DNA from: Kocuria marina
GTDB taxonomy: Bacteria; Actinomycetota; Actinomycetes; Actinomycetales; Micrococcaceae
Assembly (NCBI RefSeq): GCF_000786655.1
Contig: NZ_JROM01000062.1
Span: 1-60,814, forward strand
Direction of reading: 5' to 3'
DNA length: 60,814 nt
A model generated the notes under the pieces. It saw only the letters and a list, made by a program, of their open reading frames with translations, made no database searches and was not told the origin of the DNA. Position numbers and translations under genes: made by a program. This document shows positions 37,499 through 45,378 of this stretch, one piece after another. How positions within the stretch are numbered: the first letter of the stretch is position 1; each line of letters starts with the position of its first letter.

Positions 37499-38140
37499 TC
37501 AGGACGGCCGCGATCGTGACTCGAGTGCGACGGCGTGGACAGCGGCCGCCAGCGCGTCTGCGAGGTCGTCGGAACTCAGCGCGGAATTCACGGGGGCGTG
37601 GCCCGGATCGGTCTCGGCGCCGATCCCCGCTGACCCCCGCGCCCTGACCGCGGGCACGTGGATGAACGCGGCGGGCAGATCCGTGCGGTGCAGCGTGGTC
37701 CAAAAGACGGCGTTGCACAGGAACGCGCCGGCGTCGTCGGAGACCTCGGCGGGGACGCCCGCGTCCTTGATGGCGCGGACGAGCGCGATGGGGTCGATGC
37801 GGGACTCGAAGCGCTCGGGACCCTCGGCGAGGGGAGCGGCGTCGCGGATCGCACCGTCGTTGTCCGGGATGCGACCGTGGCCCAGGTTCTTGGCCCAGCG
37901 CTCCGGGGTGACGGCCGCTCGGCGGCCCGCTTCGCCCACGGCCACGACGGCGTCGGGCCGGTGTTCCTCGACGGCCCGCAGCAGCGCGGCACCCGCGCCG
38001 GACCATGTGACGGGGAGGATCGCCGTGGCGATGCGTACGTCGTCGCTCGGCGCGAGCTCGCGGAGGATGTCGACGGCGACGCCGCTCGCGTTCTCCGTCT
38101 CACCGCCGAAGGGTTCGAAGCCGGTCACGAGGATCTTCAT
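37499..38140 (-). CDS. pcp: Pyroglutamyl-peptidase I
   Basis: 213 residues, normal length. Removes N-terminal pyroglutamate from peptides. Signature start MKILVTGFEPFGG; catalytic Glu in AVGEAGRR, Cys in GAFLCNAVFW and His in AAFIHVPAV are all present, so it should be active. ATG 38140 lies 6 bases after a TACTGT box. Its job in peptide recycling fits the M20 and prolidase-like genes upstream, but they are not in one operon. Confidence 0.95.
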   Translation of the reverse strand: MKILVTGFEPFGGETENASGVAVDILRELAPSDDVRIATAILPVTWSGAGAALLRAVEEHRPDAVVAVGEAGRRAAVTPERWAKNLGHGRIPDNDGAIRDAAPLAEGPERFESRIDPIALVRAIKDAGVPAEVSDDAGAFLCNAVFWTTLHRTDLPAAFIHVPAVRARGSAGIGAETDPGHAPVNSALSSDDLADALAAAVHAVALESRSRPS

Positions 38141-38146
38141 GGGCTC

Positions 38147-38152
38147 ACAGTA
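38147..38152 (-). promoter_or_regulatory. -10 box TACTGT of pcp
   Basis: Minus strand TACTGT, then GAGCCC, then ATG 38140: spacing 6. Confidence 0.5.
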
Positions 38153-38167
38153 TCCGCGCGCGGCGGG

Positions 38168-38389
38168 TCAGTCTCGGAGGATCTTCTCCATGGCAGGGGC
38201 GTCGGTGAAGAAGGTCTGGAAATCGACGTCGTCGTCGAGTCGGCTCTGCAACTGCTCGGGGGAGTAACCGGTGAGCCAGCAGATGATCTGATCGACCTCG
38301 TCCTTGGTGCGGTTCTTCTTCTCCGCCTTGGTCACGTAGTGCGGGTACACGCTGGCGACGCTGGTGGTGTAGATGCGGTGCTGGGGCAT
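38168..38389 (-). CDS. Shortened DUF2200 protein
   Basis: 73 residues from ATG 38389 (GAAGG upstream). The start ([22 protein letters not shown], then [14 protein letters not shown] and FQTFFTDAP) and the end (AMEKILRD) match DUF2200, which is usually near 110-120 residues. Here about 40 residues between FFxxAP and AMEKILR are missing and the join is in frame. The reading frame is clean. The protein may keep its N-terminal fold; function of the family is unknown. Confidence 0.8.
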   Translation of the reverse strand: MPQHRIYTTSVASVYPHYVTKAEKKNRTKDEVDQIICWLTGYSPEQLQSRLDDDVDFQTFFTDAPAMEKILRD

Positions 38390-38422
38390 GGGGCCCTTCT
38401 GCCGGAGGCAATGGGTGGGGGC

Positions 38423-38484
38423 ACACGTGTGCCCCGAAAAGACACCTCCTCGGCGGATCGCGTGTCTTAACGGGGCACAGATGT
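38423..38484 (+). repeat. 62-base intergenic hairpin element, copy D
   Basis: Left arm 38423-38445, 16-base loop 38446-38461, right arm 38462-38484 ending CACAGATGT then TTCG. Stem parts GTGCCCCG/CGGGGCAC and GACAC/GTGTC pair perfectly. It lies between the DUF2200 gene and the tRNA. Confidence 0.8.
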
Positions 38485-38542
38485 TCGCGACGGTCCGGAG
38501 GCCGCGGCTCCCGACTCCATTGATCGGGAGCGCGGCGCACGG

Positions 38543-38579
38543 ACAACAAAGATCCCGTGCCCTTACGGACACGGGATCT
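38543..38579 (-). terminator. Terminator of the tRNA-Ala gene
   Basis: Minus strand: AGATCCCGTG and CACGGGATCT pair over 10 bases around a 10-base loop and are followed by TTTGTTG. It starts 11 bases after the tRNA. Confidence 0.85.
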
Positions 38580-38589
38580 GAGAAAAATG

Positions 38590-38662
38590 TGGAGCTTAGG
38601 GGAATCGAACCCCTGACCTTTTCATTGCGAACGAAACGCTCTACCAACTGAGCTAAAGCCCC
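38590..38662 (-). tRNA. tRNA-Ala (anticodon CGC)
   Basis: 73 bases on the minus strand fold completely: acceptor GGGGCTT/AAGCTCC with a G3-U70 pair (the alanine identity element), D arm GCTC/GAGC, anticodon stem TTTCG/TGAAA with loop TTCGCAA (anticodon CGC, reads GCG), T arm AGGGG/CCCCT with TTCGATT, discriminator A. CCA is not encoded. GCG is a very common codon in this genome. Confidence 0.97.
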
Positions 38663-38796
38663 GAACAACAGAGAACACTCTAGCCCTCCGCGCCGGTTTT
38701 CGCACATCCGCGCGCCACGAAGCCGTACGTATCGCTCGGATGGGCCTGCACGCCCAGCTCGGACAGGCCTGGACATGGCGCACGCACGGGTGCACT

Positions 38797-38802
38797 TAGG
38801 GT
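38797..38802 (+). promoter_or_regulatory. -10 box TAGGGT of the LysR-like gene
   Basis: TAGGGT, then GGGAGC, then ATG 38809: spacing 6. Confidence 0.5.
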
Positions 38803-38808
38803 GGGAGC

Positions 38809-39576
38809 ATGACCGCAGCGGACACCCCGACACCCCCCTCTGAGCTCGCGGAGCCGGGCGCGTTCACCGTGGGGTACGTCCCCGGCGTCATGCCCGGCAA
38901 GTGGTTCGGCCGGTGGCGCGAGCGCAGGATGCGCCCCGAGCTGCGGGACGTCCTGGTCCCGGTCGCGGAATGGCGCTCCGCGCTCGACGACGCCGCCGTC
39001 ACCGCGTGCTTCGTCCGGCTCGGCTGGGCACCGGGGGATCCCTCGCTCGAGGACCTGCGGGTCACCCACAATGCGGTGCACCTGTACGACGAGCTGCAGG
39101 TGGCGGTGCTGAGCACCGACGACCTCCTGACCGTCCTCGACTCCCTCACCCTGGCGCAGCTCACCGAGGAGTCCACCCCGCAAGCGCACGCCGACATCGA
39201 CGACGCCGCCATGGCCGTCGAACTCGCCGCCGCCGGCGTGGGCCCCGTGGTGCTGCCGATGTCCGTGGCGCGCCTGCATGCCCGCAAGGACGTGACGTTC
39301 CGGGAACTCACGGACGCCCCCACCGTTCCCGTGGTCCTCGTGTGGCCCCGCGGCCTGGATGACGAGGGCGAGGACACGGTGCAGCGGTTCGTGGGAATCG
39401 TGCGTGGCCGTAAGGAGTCCAGTGGCAGGGAAGCGCCGCGAGACGGCGACCGCACCAAGGATGGGGCCCGTGACAGGGACAGGCGAGCGGCGTCATCGGC
39501 GGGGAAGCATGGCGCAGCGAAGCCGGGACGCGGGCGGCCCTCCCGGGGTGGGGGAGTCCGCCGGAAGCGGAGCTGA
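38809..39576 (+). CDS. LysR substrate-binding-domain protein without HTH
   Basis: 255 residues. Residues about 18-200 resemble the two-lobed effector-binding domain of LysR regulators ([60 protein letters not shown]), but no DNA-binding helix-turn-helix comes before it. The last 55 residues are very basic ([20 protein letters not shown], then [15 protein letters not shown]) and could bind nucleic acid or an acidic partner. Stand-alone proteins of this kind occur in relatives; no function is known. Convergent with the MscS gene. Confidence 0.75.
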   Translation: MTAADTPTPPSELAEPGAFTVGYVPGVMPGKWFGRWRERRMRPELRDVLVPVAEWRSALDDAAVTACFVRLGWAPGDPSLEDLRVTHNAVHLYDELQVAVLSTDDLLTVLDSLTLAQLTEESTPQAHADIDDAAMAVELAAAGVGPVVLPMSVARLHARKDVTFRELTDAPTVPVVLVWPRGLDDEGEDTVQRFVGIVRGRKESSGREAPRDGDRTKDGARDRDRRAASSAGKHGAAKPGRGRPSRGGGVRRKRS

Positions 39577-39586
39577 CGGCCCGCGC

Positions 39587-40663
39587 TCAGCCGTCCCCGC
39601 GGCGTTCCGCGGACGTGGTTCCCTCGCCGGACTCGTCGCGGCTGGGGGTGCGGCCGTCCGGGGTGTGGCTGTCCACGTCCACGGGTTCGGGGCGCACCGG
39701 GGTGGTGCGCAGCTTGCCGGTCGTAGGCACACGCGGCACGGGGAAGGACGTGGTGGGTGCTTCTCCCTGAGTCTCGGGCTCGGCCCCCGTGCGCACCGTG
39801 ACCTGGTTGGTCAGCGGGATGCGCAGTCCGTCCCGGTCCAGCATCTTCTTGATCCGCACCCGCATCACGCGGGCCACGTCCCACTGCTCGAGGGGAGCGG
39901 TCTTGACCGCCAACCGGATGGTGATGCTCTCACCCGAGATGTTCTCTACACCCCACACCTCGGGGTCCGCGACGATGCTGGGACCCACGTCCGGATCGTC
40001 ACGCACGAGCCGGGCCTCGTGTTCGATCATGTCCGCGATCAGGTCGATGTTGGTGTCGTAGGGCACCGGGATGTCCAGGACGCAGCGGGCCCAGCCCTGG
40101 GACTGATTGCCCACGTGCAGGATCTCGCCATTGCGCACGTGCCACAGGGTGCCCTTCACGTCCCGGACCTGGGTCACGCGCAACCCCACGTTCTCCACGG
40201 TCCCCACGGCCTCACCGAGATCCACGGAGTCACCGATGCCCAGTTGGTCCTCCGCGACCATGAAGATCCCGGAGAGGTAGTCCTTGACCAGGGACTGCGC
40301 GCCGAAGGACAGTGCCACGCCCGCGATGCCCGCGGACGCGAGTACCGGGCCGATGTTGTACCCGAGTTCCGAGATGATCATGAGGATCGCGATCGCCCAC
40401 ACCACCACGGTGGACACGGACGAGAGCACCGCCCCGATGGTCCTGGCCCGCAGGCTCTGACGCTCCGATGCCAGTCCCGCGTCCTGCACCCAGCGGGCCT
40501 GCCCGTGGTCGATACGTTTGATGATCCGCGATTGGGTGCCGCGCGCGATCCCCCGGGTGATCTTACGGATCAGCAGGCGCACGAGCGCGGAGACCACCAC
40601 GGCGCCCAGCAACACGAGCACCACGCGGAACGGTTTGTCGAGCCAGAATTCCCAGTTGTCCAT
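39587..40663 (-). CDS. MscS-type mechanosensitive channel
   Basis: 358 residues from ATG 40663, 7 bases after a -10 box. One helix at residues 10-32, a charged loop, then two helices with the pore helix and signature ASAGIAGVALSFGAQSLVKDYLSGIFM, followed by the MscS beta domain (EDQLGIGDSVDLGEAVGTVENVGLRVTQVRD) and a disordered tail of about 80 residues. It releases solutes upon osmotic downshift. Other solute-related genes nearby are corA and an osmoprotectant-type binding protein. Confidence 0.93.
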   Translation of the reverse strand: MDNWEFWLDKPFRVVLVLLGAVVVSALVRLLIRKITRGIARGTQSRIIKRIDHGQARWVQDAGLASERQSLRARTIGAVLSSVSTVVVWAIAILMIISELGYNIGPVLASAGIAGVALSFGAQSLVKDYLSGIFMVAEDQLGIGDSVDLGEAVGTVENVGLRVTQVRDVKGTLWHVRNGEILHVGNQSQGWARCVLDIPVPYDTNIDLIADMIEHEARLVRDDPDVGPSIVADPEVWGVENISGESITIRLAVKTAPLEQWDVARVMRVRIKKMLDRDGLRIPLTNQVTVRTGAEPETQGEAPTTSFPVPRVPTTGKLRTTPVRPEPVDVDSHTPDGRTPSRDESGEGTTSAERRGDG

Positions 40664-40670
40664 CCCCGCC

Positions 40671-40676
40671 AGGGTA
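40671..40676 (-). promoter_or_regulatory. -10 box TACCCT of the mscS-type gene
   Basis: Minus strand TACCCT, then 7 bases, then ATG 40663. Confidence 0.5.
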
Positions 40677-40833
40677 ATGGCCCGGGGTGGGCGCCCGCTC
40701 AACCCGGAGCGAGAGCGGCCTTCACAGGCGTTATCGGACGACGTCACCCGCGGACGTCACCCGACGACGTCGCCCCCGGACCGTCCCACCGTGCGGCCCG
40801 TCCGCGCCCCAGCGGACCGACGCGCTGCGCGCC

Positions 40834-41871
40834 TCACAACCAGTTCTTGACCTTGAACACCGCGTAGAGCACCACGGCCACGAGCAGCATGAGGCCCAGG
40901 GACATGGGGTAACCCAGGCGCCAGTCGAGCTCGGGCATGTGGGTGAAGTTCATGCCGTAGATCGAGCCCACGATGGACGGCGCGAAGAGGATCGCCGCCC
41001 ACGAGGAGATCTTCTTCATCTGTTCGTTCTGCTGCATGGCGGCCTCGTTCTGCCGCGCCGTGGTGAGGGTGGAATCCACGCTCATGGCGTCGGTGAGCGA
41101 GGCCCGCATGGATTCGAGCTTCCCGCTGACCTGGATTACGTGATCCAGCACGTCCCGCAACCGGTGCTGCAGTTCCTCGTGCGTACCGTACTTGGTGAAG
41201 CCCGTGAAGTAACGCTGCATCACGTTGCTGAGTGGGGCCACCCCGCGGTGGAAGTCGTTGATCTCCCGGGCGAGCTCATAGATCCGTTGCGAGACGTTCG
41301 GCTGCCCGGCGAACAGGGCGTCCTCGATCTCGTCGATGTCGTTCTCGAGACCGTCGAGCACGGGGAAGTAATCGTCCACGATCTGGTCCAGCAACGCGTA
41401 CAGCACGCCGTCCGGACCGAAGCACAACAGCTCCCGGTCCTCCTCGACCCGCTTACGCACCCGCCCCACGCCGTTGGACTCGGAGTGGCGGATGGTGATC
41501 ACGAAATGGGGTCCGGTGAAGATGTGGATCTCACCGATCTCCACGGTCTCGGTCGCGTCCTGGTAGACCGCCGGGCGGATCACGGTGAACAGCGTCTCGC
41601 CGTAGCGTTCCATCTTGGGGCGCTGGTGCGCCTGGACGGTGTCCTCGACCGCGAGCTCGTGCAGGTGGAAGTGCTCGGCGAGCGAGCGGGTCTCGTCCGG
41701 ATCGGGCCGGTACAACCCGATCCACGCCACGACCGTGTCCCCGCTCTCGGACGCGGAGGGCTCCCCGGGATGCTCCAGCATCCGCTGCAGCAGGTCGTAC
41801 GTCTCCTCGAGGGACCGGGGCGACTCGACCCTGCGCCCGTTGCGGTAAATGGCGTTCTCCACGATGCTCAC
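40834..41871 (-). CDS. corA: CorA-family magnesium/cobalt transporter
   Basis: 345 residues from GTG 41871 (SIVENAIYRNGRRV). Large N-terminal cytosolic domain with a long helix (LLDQIVDDYFPVLDGLENDIDEIEDALF), then two C-terminal helices with the selectivity motif YGMNFTHMPEL between them and a short basic end VKNWL. Pentameric Mg2+ channel family. A CATAAT box 6 bases before the GTG is a weak promoter candidate. Confidence 0.94.
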   Translation of the reverse strand: MSIVENAIYRNGRRVESPRSLEETYDLLQRMLEHPGEPSASESGDTVVAWIGLYRPDPDETRSLAEHFHLHELAVEDTVQAHQRPKMERYGETLFTVIRPAVYQDATETVEIGEIHIFTGPHFVITIRHSESNGVGRVRKRVEEDRELLCFGPDGVLYALLDQIVDDYFPVLDGLENDIDEIEDALFAGQPNVSQRIYELAREINDFHRGVAPLSNVMQRYFTGFTKYGTHEELQHRLRDVLDHVIQVSGKLESMRASLTDAMSVDSTLTTARQNEAAMQQNEQMKKISSWAAILFAPSIVGSIYGMNFTHMPELDWRLGYPMSLGLMLLVAVVLYAVFKVKNWL

Positions 41872-41979
41872 CCGGACATTATGGGCCCCGCCCGCGCGTC
41901 GCACCGACCGCACCCTGCCGCGCCCGCACCGCCCCGGGGAAAACCGGTCCGCTGTCAGGGGTCACCCCGAACGCGTCAG

Positions 41980-41985
41980 TAGACT
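41980..41985 (+). promoter_or_regulatory. -10 box TAGACT of the Nudix gene
   Basis: TAGACT, then 7 bases, then ATG 41993. It probably also drives the overlapping lipoprotein gene. Confidence 0.55.
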
Positions 41986-41992
41986 GGCGCTC

Positions 41993-42511
41993 ATGAGCAA
42001 GCCGTTCGATTCCCGCGTGGGCGCCTATGCCCTGATCACCCGCGACGAGCACGTGCTGTTGACGCACTGGAACCCCCGTCACCCGGGGTTCGACGGCGCG
42101 TGGACCCTTCCCGGCGGCGGCATGGAACCGGGGGAGCAACCGGAGCAGACCATGATCCGGGAGGTCTTCGAGGAGACCGGTTTCCACGTGGAATCGGATG
42201 GCCTGGTGGGCGTGCACAGCTACTGGATGACCCCCGAGCAGCGCCTGGACGGTCAGCCCCGGGTCAATCACGCGTGCCGCGTCCTGTACACCGCCCACGT
42301 CACGGGCGGTGAGCTGGCGGTCGAGCAGAACGGTTCCTCCGACGACGCCGCGTGGTTCCCGATCGCACGCATCGACTCCCTCAAGCGCCTGGACCTCGTG
42401 GACCAGGGCCTGCGACTCGCCGGGCTCACGAGCATCGTCACGGACCCGGACACCCCACCCGAGGACATCCCCGAGCAGGACGTGGCCACCGAGCCCGGCC
42501 AGGACCGGTGA
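41993..42511 (+). CDS. Nudix hydrolase
   Basis: 172 residues. Complete Nudix box GGGMEPGEQPEQTMIREVFEETGF near residues 39-62 with the metal-binding REVFEE. It cleaves a nucleoside diphosphate-linked compound; the substrate cannot be named. The C-terminal 30 residues are acidic and Pro-rich. The stop overlaps the next start in a GTGA, so the pair is an operon. Confidence 0.92.
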   Translation: MSKPFDSRVGAYALITRDEHVLLTHWNPRHPGFDGAWTLPGGGMEPGEQPEQTMIREVFEETGFHVESDGLVGVHSYWMTPEQRLDGQPRVNHACRVLYTAHVTGGELAVEQNGSSDDAAWFPIARIDSLKRLDLVDQGLRLAGLTSIVTDPDTPPEDIPEQDVATEPGQDR

Positions 42512-43566
42512 GTCACGGGGTGCGGCTGCGCGCCGTCGCCGCGCTCGCGAGCGGCGCCCTCCTGCTGAGCGCGTGCGGCGCGGGCGGCGGGACCGGCGGG
42601 CCGGACACGGGAACGGCGAGCCAGGCGTCGTCGTCGAACGCCACGGGGGAGCCCACCGTGAAGATCGCGACCGGTGTGGACCTGCAGACCCGCGTGCTGG
42701 CGCACCTGTACCAACAGCGGCTGGCCGCGGACGGGATCACCGCGAGCGTGGTGGACGTGGGGACCACGCGCGAACAGATCGTGGACGCACTGCAGGCCGG
42801 CCGCGCGACCATGGTCCCCGACTTCACCGGTGATCTGTACGTGTACACGCGGCAGAACGAGCGGCCTGCCTCGCCGCAACCGAGTGCGAACCCCTCGTCC
42901 ACGCGTTCTCCCGCCCCGGACACGGACACCCCGCGCGGGCTGCTGGACTCGCTCGGGCAGTTGCTCGGCATCACGGGGGAGACCGGGCCGTCCGACGACG
43001 ACGTGTACCGCGCCCTGCCCGGGGCACTGCCGCGCGGGCTGACCGTGCTCGATTCGTCGTCCGCGCAACGTACGGACCGCGTGGTGGTCACGGCCGCGAC
43101 GAACGCGCAGTACAACCTGGGGGGGCTGAACACGATCGGGGAGCACTGCCCCGAGATGGCCGTGGGGATGGCCCGTGGCTACGCGGACAGCGCCCAGGGG
43201 GAACGCGGGCTGAAGGCGTATTACGACTGTGCGCCCAAGGCCGTGCCGGAGTTCGCGACCACCGGTGAGCTCGTGAATGCGCTGCTGAGCCACGATGTGC
43301 AGGCCGCGGTGCTGCGTTCCTCCGAACCCGCGATCGACGACGACAGGCTCGTGGAACTGGACGACCCGAACCGACTGTTCCGCCCGGAGCGCGCGGTGGT
43401 GCTCAGCTCCGTGGGCATGGACGACCGGGCGGTGGCGTCGGCGAACGCGGTCTCGGCAGATCTCACGTCGGAGGACCTGACGACCATCACCCGGCTCGCG
43501 GGCGGGTCCGATCCCGCGATGAGCCCCGAACAGACGGCCACGTTCCTACGCGAGCAGCCGCGCTGA
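42508..43566 (+). CDS. OpuAC/ProX-type substrate-binding lipoprotein, orphan
   Basis: 352 residues from GTG 42508. Signal peptide with lipobox ALLLSAC near residues 15-22, then the binding fold of glycine betaine/choline ABC systems: VKIATGVDLQTRVLAHLYQQRL and GRATMVPDFTGDLYVY, later QAAVLRSSEPAI. An insertion of about 55 residues (Ser/Pro-rich, near residues 115-170) splits the first lobe. No permease or ATPase gene is nearby, so it would have to work with a system elsewhere. Coupled to the Nudix gene. Confidence 0.83.
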   Translation: MSHGVRLRAVAALASGALLLSACGAGGGTGGPDTGTASQASSSNATGEPTVKIATGVDLQTRVLAHLYQQRLAADGITASVVDVGTTREQIVDALQAGRATMVPDFTGDLYVYTRQNERPASPQPSANPSSTRSPAPDTDTPRGLLDSLGQLLGITGETGPSDDDVYRALPGALPRGLTVLDSSSAQRTDRVVVTAATNAQYNLGGLNTIGEHCPEMAVGMARGYADSAQGERGLKAYYDCAPKAVPEFATTGELVNALLSHDVQAAVLRSSEPAIDDDRLVELDDPNRLFRPERAVVLSSVGMDDRAVASANAVSADLTSEDLTTITRLAGGSDPAMSPEQTATFLREQPR

Positions 43567-43675
43567 CGTGATCCGAGAAGTGCTGACGTGCGACGGGAGG
43601 CAGTAAGCGACGTCGTGGGCCCTTGAGCCGCGGAGCACCGCCGCGTGCCGACCGAATCGGGATGGGGGCGCCGAG

Positions 43676-43681
43676 TATGGT
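43676..43681 (+). promoter_or_regulatory. -10 box TATGGT of the aminotransferase gene
   Basis: TATGGT, then GACCCC, then ATG 43688: spacing 6. Confidence 0.5.
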
Positions 43682-43687
43682 GACCCC

Positions 43688-44905
43688 ATGGCAAAGGTGA
43701 AACAGTCCGACAAACTGAAGAACGTCCTCTACGACATCCGCGGGCCCGTGCTCGAGCAGGCGGAGAAGATGGAGGCCGCGGGTCAGCGCATCCTGCGCCT
43801 GAACATCGGCAACCCCGCACCCTTCGGCTTCGAGGCACCGGACGCCATCCTGGTGGACATGATCAAGAACCTGCCGAACGCGCAGGGCTACTCGGACTCC
43901 CGGGGCATCTACTCCGCGCGCACCGCGGTGGTGCAGTACTACCAGACGCGCGGGATCATGAACCTGGACACAGACGACGTCTACCTGGGCAACGGTGTCT
44001 CCGAGCTGATCACCATGACCCTGCAGGCACTGTGCAATCCGGGCGACGAGATCCTCATCCCCTCACCGGACTACCCCCTGTGGACGGCGTCGGTGGCGCT
44101 GTCCGGTGGCACGCCCGTGCATTACACGTGCGACGAGGAGAACGGGTGGAACCCGGACCTCGAGGACATGGAATCCAAGATCACCTCGCGCACCAAGGGC
44201 ATCGTGATCATCAACCCCAACAACCCCACGGGTGCGGTCTACTCACGCGAGACCCTGCAGAAGATCGTGGACCTGGCCAAGGAACACGAGCTCATCCTGT
44301 TCTCGGACGAGATCTACGAGAAGATCACCTACGACGACGCCGAGATGATCAACACCGCGAGCCTCACGGGCGAGGACGTGCTGTGCCTGACGTTCTCGGG
44401 CCTGTCCAAGGCGTACCGGGTGGCCGGCTACCGCTCCGGGTGGCTCGCGATCACCGGGCCGAACTGGCGCGCGGAGTCCTACCTGGAGGGCATCAAGCTG
44501 CTCGCCAACATGCGTATGTGCGCGAACGTGCCCGCACAGCACGCGATCCAGACGGCGCTGGGTGGATACCAGTCGATCAACGACCTCATCCTCCCCGGCG
44601 GGCGGCTCAAGGCCCAGCGGGACATCGCCCACCGTAAGCTCAACGAGATCGACGGCGTCACGTGCGAGCAGGCCCGCGGTGCGCTCTACCTCTTCCCCAA
44701 GCTGGACGTGGAGAAGTTCGGGATCGTGGACGACGAGCGCTTCGCCCTGGACCTGCTCAAGGAACAGAAGATCCTCCTCAGCCACGGCACCGCGTTCAAC
44801 TGGGGCAAGCCGGACCACTTCCGCCTGGTCACGCTACCCGCGGTGGACATGCTGGACACCGCCCTGGATCGGCTCGGCGAGTTCCTCTCCGGGTACCACC
44901 AGTAG
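43688..44905 (+). CDS. AlaA-like pyridoxal-phosphate aminotransferase
   Basis: 405 residues, full length. Class I fold with the AlaA-type N-terminus (KLKNVLYDIRGPVLEQAEKMEAAGQRILRLNIGNPAPFGFEAP), NPNNPTGAVYS, the phosphate/ring contacts SDEIYEKITYDD, the Schiff-base lysine in TFSGLSKAYRVAGYRSGW, and the C-terminal Arg in FRLVTLPA. It likely makes alanine from pyruvate and glutamate. It converges with xseB at a strong terminator. Confidence 0.94.
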   Translation: MAKVKQSDKLKNVLYDIRGPVLEQAEKMEAAGQRILRLNIGNPAPFGFEAPDAILVDMIKNLPNAQGYSDSRGIYSARTAVVQYYQTRGIMNLDTDDVYLGNGVSELITMTLQALCNPGDEILIPSPDYPLWTASVALSGGTPVHYTCDEENGWNPDLEDMESKITSRTKGIVIINPNNPTGAVYSRETLQKIVDLAKEHELILFSDEIYEKITYDDAEMINTASLTGEDVLCLTFSGLSKAYRVAGYRSGWLAITGPNWRAESYLEGIKLLANMRMCANVPAQHAIQTALGGYQSINDLILPGGRLKAQRDIAHRKLNEIDGVTCEQARGALYLFPKLDVEKFGIVDDERFALDLLKEQKILLSHGTAFNWGKPDHFRLVTLPAVDMLDTALDRLGEFLSGYHQ

Positions 44906-44915
44906 GCGGTTCCTG

Positions 44916-44976
44916 ACCCCGGCAGCGGCCCGCGCGGCGTCTCCCACGGGGTGACGTCGCCGGGCCGCGCCGGGGT
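44916..44976. terminator. Bidirectional terminator between aminotransferase and xseB
   Basis: Arms ACCCCGGC-a-GCGGCCCG (44916-44932) and CGGGCCGC-GCCGGGGT (44961-44976), one bulged base, between two converging genes. Confidence 0.7.
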
Positions 44977-45020
44977 GTGCTCGTCACCGGCCGCCACCGC
45001 GTCCGCCCGTCGACGGCGCG

Positions 45021-45335
45021 TCAGTCCTCCGACGCCGCCTGCTCCCGGTTCTCCTCGCGCCGGGCGCGGGCGGCGTCGAGGCGTTCGCGGGCGCCGTCGA
45101 GCCACTGTTCGCAGCGGGTGGCCAGGGCTTCGCCCCGTTCCCACAGGTGGAGTGACTCCTCCAGCGTGGTGCCGCCCGCTTCGAGCCGGGCCACGGTCTC
45201 CACGAGTTGCTCGCGGGCCTGCTCGTAGCTCAGACCGTCCACGTCCGAGAGATCGGGGCGGGATCCGGCCGAGCCGCTGGGGCGGGCATCGTCCTGTCCG
45301 GTGCTGTGCTGCTCGCTGCTGTTCTGCTGTGCCAC
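45021..45335 (-). CDS. xseB: Exodeoxyribonuclease VII small subunit
   Basis: 104 residues from GTG 45335 (GGAAGGA 6 bases upstream). The helical hairpin SYEQAREQLVETVARLEAGGTTLEESLHLWERGEALATRCEQWL is the complete XseB domain; the first 40 residues are polar and variable. It forms the nuclease with XseA, whose gene ends 43 bases upstream on the same strand. Confidence 0.95.
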   Translation of the reverse strand: MAQQNSSEQHSTGQDDARPSGSAGSRPDLSDVDGLSYEQAREQLVETVARLEAGGTTLEESLHLWERGEALATRCEQWLDGARERLDAARARREENREQAASED

Positions 45336-45378
45336 GGTGTGTCCTTCCAATGGGGTGGGGGAGATCGAGGGGCGGGGT

